A stretch of DNA of 64,000 nt, from positions 1-64,000 of the forward strand of contig DUQG01000076.1 of NCBI GenBank assembly GCA_012837935.1. Direction: 5' to 3'. Source of the DNA: Bacteroidales bacterium (GTDB lineage: Bacteria; Bacteroidota; Bacteroidia; Bacteroidales; Paludibacteraceae). The position numbers and the translations under genes were made by a program. Position 1 is the stretch's first letter. Each line of letters begins with the position of its first letter. Positions 1-7,725 of the stretch are shown here, in pieces. Below the pieces are notes generated by a model, which was not told the DNA's origin, searched no databases, and saw nothing but the letters and a program-made list of their open reading frames with translations.

Positions 1-90
1 GACAAAACACCATTAAAAGAACTGCTAAATCCTGACGAAGAGATTCAATTCAAGCAAAATCAAAATTTCAAAGAACAATTATTATTTTAG
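1..90 (+). CDS. C-terminal end of an unidentified protein (truncated by window edge)
   Basis: An open frame enters from the left edge and stops at TAG 88-90. It encodes about 29 residues, a charged tail ending in QLLF. I do not recognise the family from so short a piece. It runs toward the minus-strand ilvE, so the two genes converge, and a bidirectional hairpin lies between them. It could also be a chance open frame, but the absence of stops and the terminator placed just downstream support a real gene end. Confidence 0.5.
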   Translation, partial: DKTPLKELLNPDEEIQFKQNQNFKEQLLF

Positions 91-159
91 TTAAAATCAT
101 TAACAAATTAGTGCATCAGCAGTATTTGTAAATAGTGAGTTAGAGTCTTTTTTCATTTT

Positions 160-201
160 AAAAAAACTACTGACAGCACACACAGATACTGTCAGAGTTT
201 T
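160..201. terminator. Bidirectional terminator-like hairpin
   Basis: CTGACAG (170-176) pairs with CTGTCAG (189-195) across a 12-nt loop. An A-run precedes it and a T-run follows it, so it can act in both directions. It sits between the gene fragment ending at 90 (plus) and ilvE (minus), where a shared terminator is expected. The stem is only 7 bp, so this is tentative. Confidence 0.4.
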
Positions 202-226
202 TGTGTTTATTTCACGAGAATCGGTA

Positions 227-268
227 CTATCATCTACCGACTACTAACTACCAACTACTCAACTATCG
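227..268. repeat. Degenerate short-period repeat (ctac/aacta units)
   Basis: A run of loosely repeated 'ctaccgactactaactacc'-type units. It overlaps the last codons of ilvE on the minus strand, so the final residues of that protein are encoded by repeat-derived DNA. Similar low-complexity runs occur at other gene borders in this window. Confidence 0.5.
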
Positions 269-1274
269 TAACCCAACTGTGTGTATCCGGCTCATCACCA
301 TATTGGATAGCGCGTAGCTTGTTGTACAATTTTTCACTCCATTTGCCGGGTTTTCCGTCAGGTGAGTAAACATAGGATTTTTTTGTGTCGTAGTCATCAA
401 TTCGCTGAATTGGACTGATAACTGCTGCAGTACCGCAAGCACCCGCTTCTTCAAAAGTTTCCAGCTCGTCGATATGCACTTGACGTCTTTCTACTTTCAT
501 TCCAAGCTCTTCCGCCAAAGTAATCAAACTTTTGTTGGTAATGGATGGAAGGATGGAATCCGATTTTGGTGTGATGTAGGTGTTGTCTTTGATAGCAAAG
601 AAGTTAGCAGCACCGCATTCGTCGATGTACTTTTTTTCTTTCGGATCCAGATAGAACACAGCTGAATAGCCCATTTCGTGAGCATGAGTTCCAGCTACAA
701 GACTTGCAGCGTAGTTTCCACCTACTTTGAAAGTTCCGGTTCCAAGTGGTGCTGCACGGTCGTACTGACGCATAATAACAAATGGCGTAGTTTGGAAGCC
801 GCCTTTAAAATAAGGTCCTACAGGTGTTACAAATACGATAAATTCATATTCCGAAGCAGGTTTAACGCCTACTAGTGCGCTTGTACCAATTAGCAATGGA
901 CGAATATAAAGTGATGCACCGCTCTCATAAGGTGGCACAAAACGTTCGTTAAGCTTAACAGCTTTGATAACAGCCTCTTCAAATTTTTCTACAGGAAGTG
1001 ATGCCATCATAATTCCTTTACAAGAGCTTTGCAGACGTTTAGCATTCTCGTCTAAACGGAAAATACGGATTTTACCGTCTTTGCCACGGAAAGCTTTTAA
1101 GCCTTCAAAAGCTTCTTGTCCGTAATGCAAACAAGTTGCTGCCATATGCAGATTAACAAATTCGTCTTGCGTGCTGCGAACTTCGCCCCATTCGCCGTCT
1201 TTGAATGAGCAACGCACGTTATAGTCGGTCTTTATATAACCAAAACCAATGTTATTCCAATCAATGTTTTTCAT
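255..1274 (-). CDS. ilvE: Branched-chain amino acid aminotransferase
   Basis: A PLP-dependent class IV aminotransferase that catalyses the last step of valine, leucine and isoleucine synthesis, with 2-oxoglutarate/glutamate as partner, in the cytosol. The 339-residue length fits bacterial IlvE of the longer (BCAT-like) type. The YGQEAFEGLKAFR motif is at about residues 51-63. The PLP lysine is K183 in GTFKVGGNYAAS, and the cofactor-binding DECGAANFF segment is at about 218-226. The ATG start is supported by an AGGAGG four bases upstream, uncommon in this phylum. It stands alone, downstream of wbqC on the same strand but separated from it by a palindromic repeat. Confidence 0.95.
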   Translation of the reverse strand: MKNIDWNNIGFGYIKTDYNVRCSFKDGEWGEVRSTQDEFVNLHMAATCLHYGQEAFEGLKAFRGKDGKIRIFRLDENAKRLQSSCKGIMMASLPVEKFEEAVIKAVKLNERFVPPYESGASLYIRPLLIGTSALVGVKPASEYEFIVFVTPVGPYFKGGFQTTPFVIMRQYDRAAPLGTGTFKVGGNYAASLVAGTHAHEMGYSAVFYLDPKEKKYIDECGAANFFAIKDNTYITPKSDSILPSITNKSLITLAEELGMKVERRQVHIDELETFEEAGACGTAAVISPIQRIDDYDTKKSYVYSPDGKPGKWSEKLYNKLRAIQYGDEPDTHSWVTIVE

Positions 1275-1278
1275 AAAA

Positions 1279-1284
1279 CCTCCT
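1279..1284 (-). promoter_or_regulatory. Strong Shine-Dalgarno site of ilvE
   Basis: On the minus strand AGGAGG lies four bases before the ilvE ATG. Most genes in this window lack a clear Shine-Dalgarno, as usual for Bacteroidetes, so this perfect site fixes the start and may mark unusually strong translation initiation. Confidence 0.6.
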
Positions 1285-1343
1285 AAAATTAAAGTTAAAT
1301 TTTATAATTGTTTGTATTTTCTGATTAATCTATTTCTTTTTCA

Positions 1344-1438
1344 AAACATAGAGAAAAATATCGAAGATGTTTTTTTACTATGTTTCCGAAATCACGAGAA
1401 TAGGCAATAGTATTTCTATGTTTGCTATTGTTTTAAAA
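1344..1438. repeat. Dispersed palindromic repeat, copy 1
   Basis: AAACATAG (1344-1351) pairs with CTATGTTT (1378-1385). Between them is an inner near-palindrome around TATCGAAGATG. A second hairpin CAATAG (1405-1410)/CTATTG (1425-1430) follows. A close copy lies at 35073-35172. Both copies begin just after the stop codon of a minus-strand gene (here wbqC, there ligA), so they may work as terminators or mRNA 3' stabilisers. Confidence 0.65.
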
Positions 1439-2098
1439 CTTTCTATCTAAATATTCCGGTAAAAGATAAAACACACTCTCATTTCCCATATTAAACAGCA
1501 AATCAATAATGCTTAAATCCTGTAAAAAGCCGTGTTTGTTTTCAAAAACTTGATAATAGGGTTTCGAATGCAGAATTATCTCTTTTTTGGGATGAATGAT
1601 TTCTCTAAAATCATTGACATCTACGTAGTTAGCTTGAAAGTTAGATGTAATATGGATATTTATATCAATATCCAATAATTCCAATACCAAAGTTAATAAT
1701 TCTTGGTTGTAATCCCAAAGAAACGTCCACTTTTTTTCGTAAAACTTTCTGAAATCATCTTCATAATAATCAAAGAACGGACTGTTTCGATAAGCCGATG
1801 CAATGGCACGCCAATGATTTTGCTGCCAGTTGTCGTGCGGAGCAATACGCGCTTCACGAATAGCCACTTTTTCACCCTTGTTGCTCTCTATCGGGATGCT
1901 CAGTGTTTCTACTCCATTGGCAGTAGCAATTCGGCATCGGTTTCGATAAGATTGTTTTACGAAATTCTCGTGTGCTTCCAGTTCCACTCTTCCTGACCGT
2001 AGCATTGCCAAAAAGTAAGAAACAGGTGGCAAATAAGCAGTAGAAAAACTCGAAACTCGGAACTCGAAACTCGGAACTAACGAACTATCGTCTTGCAT
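1433..2098 (-). CDS. WbqC-like family protein
   Basis: About 221 residues. The start STAYLPPVSYFLAML and the pattern of conserved aromatic residues match the WbqC-like family, found widely in Bacteroidetes. Some members lie in glycan clusters, but their biochemical role is unsettled. ATG at 2098 is chosen over a TTG at 2116; both overlap the end of lepB (stop 2085-2087). The first ~18 residues are encoded by a tandem direct repeat (2047-2078), so the true start may lie just before STAYLPP. It is the last gene of the dapB-M-R-orf-lepB-wbqC run. A dapB-lepB-wbqC order is familiar in Bacteroidales. Confidence 0.8.
   Translation of the reverse strand: MQDDSSLVPSFEFRVSSFSTAYLPPVSYFLAMLRSGRVELEAHENFVKQSYRNRCRIATANGVETLSIPIESNKGEKVAIREARIAPHDNWQQNHWRAIASAYRNSPFFDYYEDDFRKFYEKKWTFLWDYNQELLTLVLELLDIDINIHITSNFQANYVDVNDFREIIHPKKEIILHSKPYYQVFENKHGFLQDLSIIDLLFNMGNESVFYLLPEYLDRKF
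2047..2078. repeat. Tandem 14-nt direct repeat at the wbqC/lepB junction
   Basis: The unit CTCGAAACTCGGAA is present twice with a partial third copy. It lies inside the N-terminal codons of wbqC and directly before the lepB stop. It belongs to the class of short-period repeats seen at several gene borders in this window. Confidence 0.6.
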
Positions 2099-3581
2099 TT
2101 TTAAAGAACCTGTCAAATCTGATTTTTCCGCCGAAAAGAGTTTTGTCTTTATTCAGCGATAGCCACACAAACATCGGACGACCTACAATATGATCTTCCG
2201 GCACAAACCCCCACGAACGACTATCGGCTGACTTGTGGCGGTTGTCGCCCATCATCCAGTAGTAATCCATTTGGAAAGTATAGGAAGTTGCAGGCTTATC
2301 GTTGATATAGTATTGTCCGTTACGAACTTCCAATTTGTTGCCTTCGTAGTTTCTGATGCAACGTTCGTAAATAGGATAAGTGTCTGCATTCAAAGCAATG
2401 GTACTTCCTTTTTTCGGAATAAAAATCGGTCCGTAATTATCACGTGTCCAGCCTTTACCGCCACCAAGCGGGTACATGCTGTCGCCAACGGGTGTAGTAA
2501 CCATCCAATCCGGCTCTATCACCAGTTTTGTTACGCCCGATGTGTTTTGCAATCTGTTATAGTTGGCTTGCGTAAGCGGAAAATAGTAAACAGGATAGTT
2601 CGGATTTAAGCCCAAACGTTGCAAAAGTCCGTACGAATTAGCGGTATTTAGTTCAAAGTAATCTTCGTTGCTGATTTGCATTTCGTCAATCAATGCCTTG
2701 CTCAGACGAGTGCCGTCTGTTTGGATAAAATAATTAAACTGAACTCCGGGGAAGTTTTCTAAAGCTTTGCCGTCAATGTAAACTTGATTATTTACAATGC
2801 TCAATGTATCGCCGGGCAATCCTACGCAGCGTTTCACATAATTCTCACGGCGGTCAACGGGACGATACATAATTTCCCCATAAACAGCCGTATTGGCAGC
2901 TACTATTTCTCGTCCGTATTTGTAACAAAGGTCGGCGGTCGGTTCCTGTTTCAGCACATTGACCATGTAGCTGAGACCTTCTTCGTAGCAAATGGAATAG
3001 TAATCTACATTTTGCTTTTTGAAAACAATGGTATCTCCGGCAGGAAAGTTAAATACCACAATATCGTTTCGCTCAATAGTATCCAAGCCTTTCAGACGGC
3101 GATATTTTACCTGCGGTTTTTCCAGATAAGATTTTTTGTCGATTATCGGGAATGTGTTTTGTACCAGTGGAAATGAAAACGGCGTCATCGGTACGCGTGG
3201 ACCGTAAGCGGCTTTGCTCACCGCCAAGAAGTCGCCCACAAGCAAGGTTTTTTCAAGCGATGATGTGGGAATTTGATAGTTTTGAAACAAATAGTTGTTA
3301 ATCAAATAGACCGCTATCAAAGCAAAAACGATGGCATCCACCCAACTCATTACAGCGCGAACAGCTTTGCTTTTCGAGTTTTTCCACCATGTCCAGGGGA
3401 TAAATTTAGTGATAAATGCATCAAAAATAACAGGCAGCATCAGCAACCACCAAAAATTGCCCAGCCAAATCACAAAAAGAATATAAATTAAGCACCAAAA
3501 AATAGCTTTAATCCACTGTTTGCGTGGCTTATTAAAGCGTGATGCAAAATCAGTTTTGTTTTTATTTGTTTCGTTAGTCAT
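2085..3581 (-). CDS. lepB: Signal peptidase I
   Basis: A serine-lysine protease that removes signal peptides from secreted proteins at the periplasmic face of the inner membrane. Two N-terminal membrane segments (about residues 24-58 and 81-98) are followed by the catalytic domain. The nucleophile is S108 in QIPTSSLEKTLLVGDF, and the general base is K250 in ENYVKRCVGLPGD. The box E motif MGDNRHKSADSRSWGFVP lies near the C terminus. At 498 residues it is much longer than E. coli LepB because of a large insertion between the Ser and Lys motifs, as in other Bacteroidetes enzymes. Its usual upstream neighbour dapB is displaced here by a restriction-modification cassette. Confidence 0.95.
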   Translation of the reverse strand: MTNETNKNKTDFASRFNKPRKQWIKAIFWCLIYILFVIWLGNFWWLLMLPVIFDAFITKFIPWTWWKNSKSKAVRAVMSWVDAIVFALIAVYLINNYLFQNYQIPTSSLEKTLLVGDFLAVSKAAYGPRVPMTPFSFPLVQNTFPIIDKKSYLEKPQVKYRRLKGLDTIERNDIVVFNFPAGDTIVFKKQNVDYYSICYEEGLSYMVNVLKQEPTADLCYKYGREIVAANTAVYGEIMYRPVDRRENYVKRCVGLPGDTLSIVNNQVYIDGKALENFPGVQFNYFIQTDGTRLSKALIDEMQISNEDYFELNTANSYGLLQRLGLNPNYPVYYFPLTQANYNRLQNTSGVTKLVIEPDWMVTTPVGDSMYPLGGGKGWTRDNYGPIFIPKKGSTIALNADTYPIYERCIRNYEGNKLEVRNGQYYINDKPATSYTFQMDYYWMMGDNRHKSADSRSWGFVPEDHIVGRPMFVWLSLNKDKTLFGGKIRFDRFFKNARR

Positions 3582-3590
3582 ATATGTGAG

Positions 3591-3767
3591 TTATAATAAA
3601 TTGTTGTTTATTGCATTTGAAATAGCACTTTGCCAATCAATGTAATCACCGATTTTTTCTTGAATTAAACTTATTTCTTCTTTTGAAAGTTCTCTGCCAA
3701 GTTCTTCGTCCGCCACGGTTTGAAGGTCTTGCACTGAGAGTGAGTAAATTGTTTTATCTAAATCCAT
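3591..3767 (-). CDS. Small uncharacterised protein, 58 aa
   Basis: ATG at 3767, TAA at 3591-3593. The product starts MDLDKTIYSLSVQDLQTVA and is acidic, helical in pattern and without Cys. The segment DLQ-VADEELGRELSKEEI-LI-EKIGDYIDW--AI looks like a compact conserved small-protein motif. From memory I have seen similar short ORFs in other phyla, but I know no function. It lies 47 bp after the nuclease gene and 9 bp before lepB, so it is co-transcribed with both. It may be part of the restriction-modification cassette or an independent passenger. Confidence 0.7.
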   Translation of the reverse strand: MDLDKTIYSLSVQDLQTVADEELGRELSKEEISLIQEKIGDYIDWQSAISNAINNNLL

Positions 3768-3814
3768 CCTCTTGTCATTAGGTTAGAGATTTTTCAAACT
3801 TGTGAAAATCTATC

Positions 3815-4840
3815 TTAAATGTTTAGTAATTCTTTTCTGTTATCATTGTATGAACCATTTCTAAATATATCTTGATTCATTATTCGTTGAACTCTTTTAT
3901 CTGTTTTAGCTTTTTTATTAATCTCGGCGGTTGCATCCAAAATACTTAATTCTGTAAACATATTCCACTTCAAAAGAGTAGATTTAAATTCTTCTAAATT
4001 CCTGTTTTCTTTATTTTGTAAGAAGTTGTATTCATCCATGAAGTTTGGTGTTGCAATGCTGTTTATTATATCCAAAATAAACTTCATCGAATTGTCTTCG
4101 CCAGAAAGGAAACTCCACATTTCTTCAGCAATCAAAAAGTCATCTATTCCAAAGTATTTTTTGAAATCAACACTATATCTTAAAAATCGTTCCTTATCAT
4201 ATCCGGTAGGTGTATCTGCTTCTGGGTCAAATGGAAAACCTAAATAGTAAATGATTTTTTTATTGGGATTAGCATTTGCTAATGCGGCTTTGGCTTCTAA
4301 TATTTTTAGCTTTTCATTTTTGAAAATGCCTTTATTCGGTTTTACTGTTTTAATTTCTAAACAAATAATGTTTTCTTCATCTTCAATATAAACATCTGCC
4401 GTAAAGTCAGTCGAATTAACATCAATCTCTTTAACACCCATACACAGCTTGTTTTCATCTTCTGCATTTGGTAAAACTGTTCCATTTGAAAGTTCTGTAA
4501 TATAATCTCCAATAGCATTCTTTTGCGATTGAGCAATCAATAAATTGGTGCCTCTTCTTGTCGTAAATTCTTTTTTACATCCATCGGAAAGGATGTGAGC
4601 AGTTTTCTCAATAAACGATTGTCCTAAACTTGTGTTTAATCCGTGTATCCAGCTTGCTAAGCTAATTAAAGTAGAGTTAGATTGTACAACATTTTCTAAC
4701 TTGTGTGTAAAAGCATTCAGAAATGCATCTTGAAAAGGTGCATTCCTATCCGAGTTAAAATCGTCAGGAAATTTTTCAAATTGTGAAAATAAAGTTCGTA
4801 CAACTTCTATTGAGATTTTTTCCTTTTTGCTGTTAATCAT
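3815..4840 (-). CDS. Type II restriction endonuclease, TdeIII-like
   Basis: 341 residues with a PD-(D/E)xK core: D149 in FTADVYIEDEENII and E162-x-K164 in CLEIKTVKPNKG. The motifs LASWIHGLNTSLGQSF (about 61-76), KILEAKAAL and YYLGFPFDPEADTPTGYDKERFL match, from memory, the TdeIII family of type II nucleases. Members of that family are reported to cut GGNCC, but specificity cannot be read from this sequence. The start ATG overlaps the methyltransferase stop by 4 bp, so translation is coupled and the methyltransferase is made first, the safe order for a restriction system. No truncation is visible. Confidence 0.85.
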   Translation of the reverse strand: MINSKKEKISIEVVRTLFSQFEKFPDDFNSDRNAPFQDAFLNAFTHKLENVVQSNSTLISLASWIHGLNTSLGQSFIEKTAHILSDGCKKEFTTRRGTNLLIAQSQKNAIGDYITELSNGTVLPNAEDENKLCMGVKEIDVNSTDFTADVYIEDEENIICLEIKTVKPNKGIFKNEKLKILEAKAALANANPNKKIIYYLGFPFDPEADTPTGYDKERFLRYSVDFKKYFGIDDFLIAEEMWSFLSGEDNSMKFILDIINSIATPNFMDEYNFLQNKENRNLEEFKSTLLKWNMFTELSILDATAEINKKAKTDKRVQRIMNQDIFRNGSYNDNRKELLNI

Positions 4841-6468
4841 ATCTTTTTCAAATGAAATATTATTTCCGAATAAGCTCTTTTATCTTTTTCTGTTCGATTA
4901 AGTACCGGACGTTTAAATTGATTTACAATTTGCATTCCTGCTTTTTCTGCAATTGTTGGATACATATTGTACTTATCGTTGGCAACCAAGAAAATATCGT
5001 AATCCTCAACTAAATACTGCTTGCAATTATTCAAAACATCAGTAATTCCTTGTATGTAAGATTGTTGAGCTTCTAAATTTTGTCCTTTGTAAAGAGGTCC
5101 GATTTCCAATTCGTCTTTTCGTTCAAATCTAAACAAATCATAAGCATAGGCATGTTGTTCGTGATAATCAATCAATCCAACATAAGGCGGACTTGAAAAA
5201 ACTCCCTTAATTTTCTGTTTTTCTAATTGATTGCCAAAGTTTTCAAAACGTTTTTTTATCTCTGCAAATATATCAATATCTCTACTGTCGCCGGTCAAGC
5301 AGTATTGAAATGTGTCGGTTCGCAGTTTGTCAAATTGCTTTAATCGTTTTACCGTATCTCTGCTATAACTTTCCCACCATTTTAAGATTGAGAACAGTGG
5401 TTTGCAAATTTTTCCGTGTTTTCTACAATAATAAGTAGTCGTTATTGGTTCTATTAATGTTCCTAAGTCGGCATGTGTTGTAGCTCTGCATGAACGCATG
5501 GTGCGACTAAGGATAACACTAAGTATCTTTTTTGTAGAAACATTTTGAACTTTCCTTATCTCCTCAAAAACAAAATCAATCTCATTTCGCACATGCTTTG
5601 TAAACCATTTTTCAAGAAAGCTATCCGATGATGGTTGTAGCAATTCGATATTGTACTTTTTAACCAAATCTTCATAGATTGGTAAAAACAGTTTAGCTTT
5701 TTCTTCTCCGTATTTTTTACCGTCAATTAATTTTTGTTGAACTTTATATTTGAAATCTGGTACGGGAAAATATTCTTTATTAAATTCGGAAAGAGCTTGT
5801 AAAAGTTCTTCTTCAAATTGAATTGTATTTGTTTTGAAAATAAACTCTTTCAGTGATTTTGTTATTCGATTAATTTCATTTTTCAAATCAACAAAATCAT
5901 ATTTCATCACTTTGCAGTTGTTTATCAGTGCATTAAAAGATGAAACATCAATGCCGATAGCGTGCATATCTAGCTCATTAGCTTGTACTAAGGTTGTTCC
6001 GCTTCCGGCAAAAGGGTCAAGAATTATATCATTTTTACTAAAAAAAACCTCTTTCTTAAACTTATCAGTTTTGTCGTCAAGAAAATATTCAACCAATTGC
6101 GGAATAAACTTTCCCTTGTAAGGATGTAGGCGATGTACATGTTTTGTAGTATCGGCTTCTTTGAGAAAATCAAATGAAAGATGCCAATTCAAATCATCGC
6201 CAAGTTGGTCTTTCCACTCAATTTCTCTTTTACCATGATAAGATTTATAATAATCCAACAACTCAGATTTAGCTATTTGAGTATTGCCATCACTACCTAA
6301 TTTCCTTACTTTTCCATATTGTACAAGGTAAGAAATATTAGATGTAGTAACATTTTTATTCAAATAATCACTCGCCCAAATAGCCGCTTCTTGAATAGTA
6401 AAAAGCTCACTTGTTAGTTTATTATATGTAGTTAAAGGCTCTTCTAATATGTCTTTTTTATCTTGCAT
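4837..6468 (-). CDS. HTH-fused site-specific DNA methyltransferase (probable m4C)
   Basis: 543 residues. Residues ~20-75 (FTIQEAAIWAS, NISYLVQYGKVRKLG, KSELLDYYKSY) look like a MerR/excisionase-type helix-turn-helix. The SAM-binding motif DPFAGSGTT is at 151-159, preceded by HPYKGKFIPQLVEYF (motif X-like). The catalytic SPPY motif is at about 426-429; SPPY is typical of N4-cytosine enzymes. The order X-I-spacer-IV fits an alpha-like layout with the target-recognition region between. It is the protective partner of the downstream nuclease. The N-terminal HTH could let the enzyme repress its own operon, replacing a separate controller protein (inference). It begins only 15 bp after dapB. Confidence 0.9.
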   Translation of the reverse strand: MQDKKDILEEPLTTYNKLTSELFTIQEAAIWASDYLNKNVTTSNISYLVQYGKVRKLGSDGNTQIAKSELLDYYKSYHGKREIEWKDQLGDDLNWHLSFDFLKEADTTKHVHRLHPYKGKFIPQLVEYFLDDKTDKFKKEVFFSKNDIILDPFAGSGTTLVQANELDMHAIGIDVSSFNALINNCKVMKYDFVDLKNEINRITKSLKEFIFKTNTIQFEEELLQALSEFNKEYFPVPDFKYKVQQKLIDGKKYGEEKAKLFLPIYEDLVKKYNIELLQPSSDSFLEKWFTKHVRNEIDFVFEEIRKVQNVSTKKILSVILSRTMRSCRATTHADLGTLIEPITTTYYCRKHGKICKPLFSILKWWESYSRDTVKRLKQFDKLRTDTFQYCLTGDSRDIDIFAEIKKRFENFGNQLEKQKIKGVFSSPPYVGLIDYHEQHAYAYDLFRFERKDELEIGPLYKGQNLEAQQSYIQGITDVLNNCKQYLVEDYDIFLVANDKYNMYPTIAEKAGMQIVNQFKRPVLNRTEKDKRAYSEIIFHLKKI

Positions 6469-6483
6469 TAAAATTTTTTTCTT

Positions 6484-7200
6484 TTAAAACTTCAACAAAT
6501 CCTTCATTCCCAAAAATCCCTTTTTACCTGCTGTAAATTCAGCGGCAATTACGGCTCCGAGTGCAAAACCTTCACGGCTTTTGGCATCGTGAGTTATCTC
6601 AATGCTATCCACAGAGCTTTCGTAGCGAATGGTGTGAATACCCGGCACTTGTCCTTCACGGATGGATTTGATGGCAATTTCATTCGTGGCTGTTTCGGTT
6701 TCTTTTACCCAAACCGTTTTCCTGTTCAAATTCTCAATAATTCCCTCAGCCAGCGTAATAGCTGTACCGGAAGGTGCATCCAGTTTTTGTGTGTGGTGCA
6801 CTTCGGTTATTTCCACGTTATAGTCGGGAAATTGGTTCATCAGCTTAGCCAAATATTTGTTAGCTGCCATAAATATATTTACGCCTAAACTAAAATTGGA
6901 CGACCAAAACAGTGTATATCCGTTTTTCTCGATTTCAGCTTCAATTTCAGGAAGTTGCTCGTTCCATCCTGTGGTACCTGAAACTACAGGCACACCTGCT
7001 TTCCAAGCCTCTCTGTAGTTGCTTATGGCAACTTTCGGTGCGGTAAACTCAATGGCTACATCAGCCGATTTGAATGCTTCCGACCCAAAATCCTCCCGAT
7101 TATCCACATCAATAATTGAAACAATCTCATGTCCTCTTTTAATGGCTATCTGCTCAATGGTTTTACCCATTTTCCCATATCCGATTAATGCTATCTTCAT
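6484..7200 (-). CDS. dapB: 4-hydroxy-tetrahydrodipicolinate reductase
   Basis: Second specific step of the diaminopimelate/lysine pathway: NAD(P)H reduction of the DapA product. 238 residues. The Rossmann motif GYGKMGKTI is at 7-15 and SGTTGWN at 74-80. The catalytic segment EVHHTQKLDAPSGTA is at 133-147, with H135/H136 and K139. Its length is on the short side but usual for Bacteroidetes. It heads the run dapB-M-R-orf-lepB-wbqC. dapA is not adjacent but lies at 33.4-34.3 kb. Confidence 0.95.
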   Translation of the reverse strand: MKIALIGYGKMGKTIEQIAIKRGHEIVSIIDVDNREDFGSEAFKSADVAIEFTAPKVAISNYREAWKAGVPVVSGTTGWNEQLPEIEAEIEKNGYTLFWSSNFSLGVNIFMAANKYLAKLMNQFPDYNVEITEVHHTQKLDAPSGTAITLAEGIIENLNRKTVWVKETETATNEIAIKSIREGQVPGIHTIRYESSVDSIEITHDAKSREGFALGAVIAAEFTAGKKGFLGMKDLLKF

Positions 7201-7249
7201 TTTAAAAAATATAAGTTCAATTTTATCTAAATCTTTCCAATCTCTTATA

Positions 7250-7354
7250 AACTATTGACTATAAACTATAAACTATATACTGTAAACTGCAAACTGCAAA
7301 CAGCAAACTGCAAACAGCAAACAGCAAACTGCAAACAGCAAACTGCAAACTGCA
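7250..7354. repeat. Tandem heptanucleotide repeat, 15 units
   Basis: Fifteen uninterrupted 7-nt units. The proximal ones are AACTATA-type; the ten downstream ones are AACTGCA or AACAGCA. The array ends two bases before the stop codon of the CoA-binding gene and fills the gap between that gene and dapB. Copy-number slippage is likely. No promoter motif is visible inside it. It is too short and regular to be a CRISPR. Confidence 0.85.
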
Positions 7355-7356
7355 AA

Positions 7357-7713
7357 TTAATATTGTCCTGTCGCCAGCAGCACCAGCGTACACGCCACTT
7401 CGCTCTCTATATTATTCTTTTTCAGAATTTCGTAAAATTCTTCGTTCTCAGTTCCCGGATTAAAAATTACACGTCGCGGTTTCAGCGAAATAATATAATC
7501 ATAATACTCAGGCTGACGTTGCGGTCCTACGTAAAGTGTAACCGTGTCAATGTCAGTATGTTGTTTCTTTTCCGTGTCAATCACTTTTCCAAAAATAGTA
7601 TCCGCACGAAGCCCCAAAAGTTCAATTTCGTGTCCGTGACTGATAAGTTTGTCTGCTGCTTTGTAAGAGTATCGCTCCGGATTTTTCGATGCGCCGATAA
7701 TTAATGTTTTCAT
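7357..7713 (-). CDS. CoA-binding domain protein (YccU-like)
   Basis: 118 residues. The Rossmann-like start MKTLIIGASKNPERYS and the segment PRRVIFNPGTENEEFYE match the small stand-alone CoA-binding (CoA_binding_2) family. The biological role of these proteins is not established; they may bind CoA or another nucleotide. It lies 12 bp downstream of aroB and is probably in the same transcript. Its stop codon abuts the heptanucleotide repeat. Confidence 0.85.
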   Translation of the reverse strand: MKTLIIGASKNPERYSYKAADKLISHGHEIELLGLRADTIFGKVIDTEKKQHTDIDTVTLYVGPQRQPEYYDYIISLKPRRVIFNPGTENEEFYEILKKNNIESEVACTLVLLATGQY

Positions 7714-7725
7714 TTTTACTAAAAA

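Noticed and set aside
7250-7354. CRISPR array
   Set aside because: 7-nt contiguous units without spacers; no cas genes.
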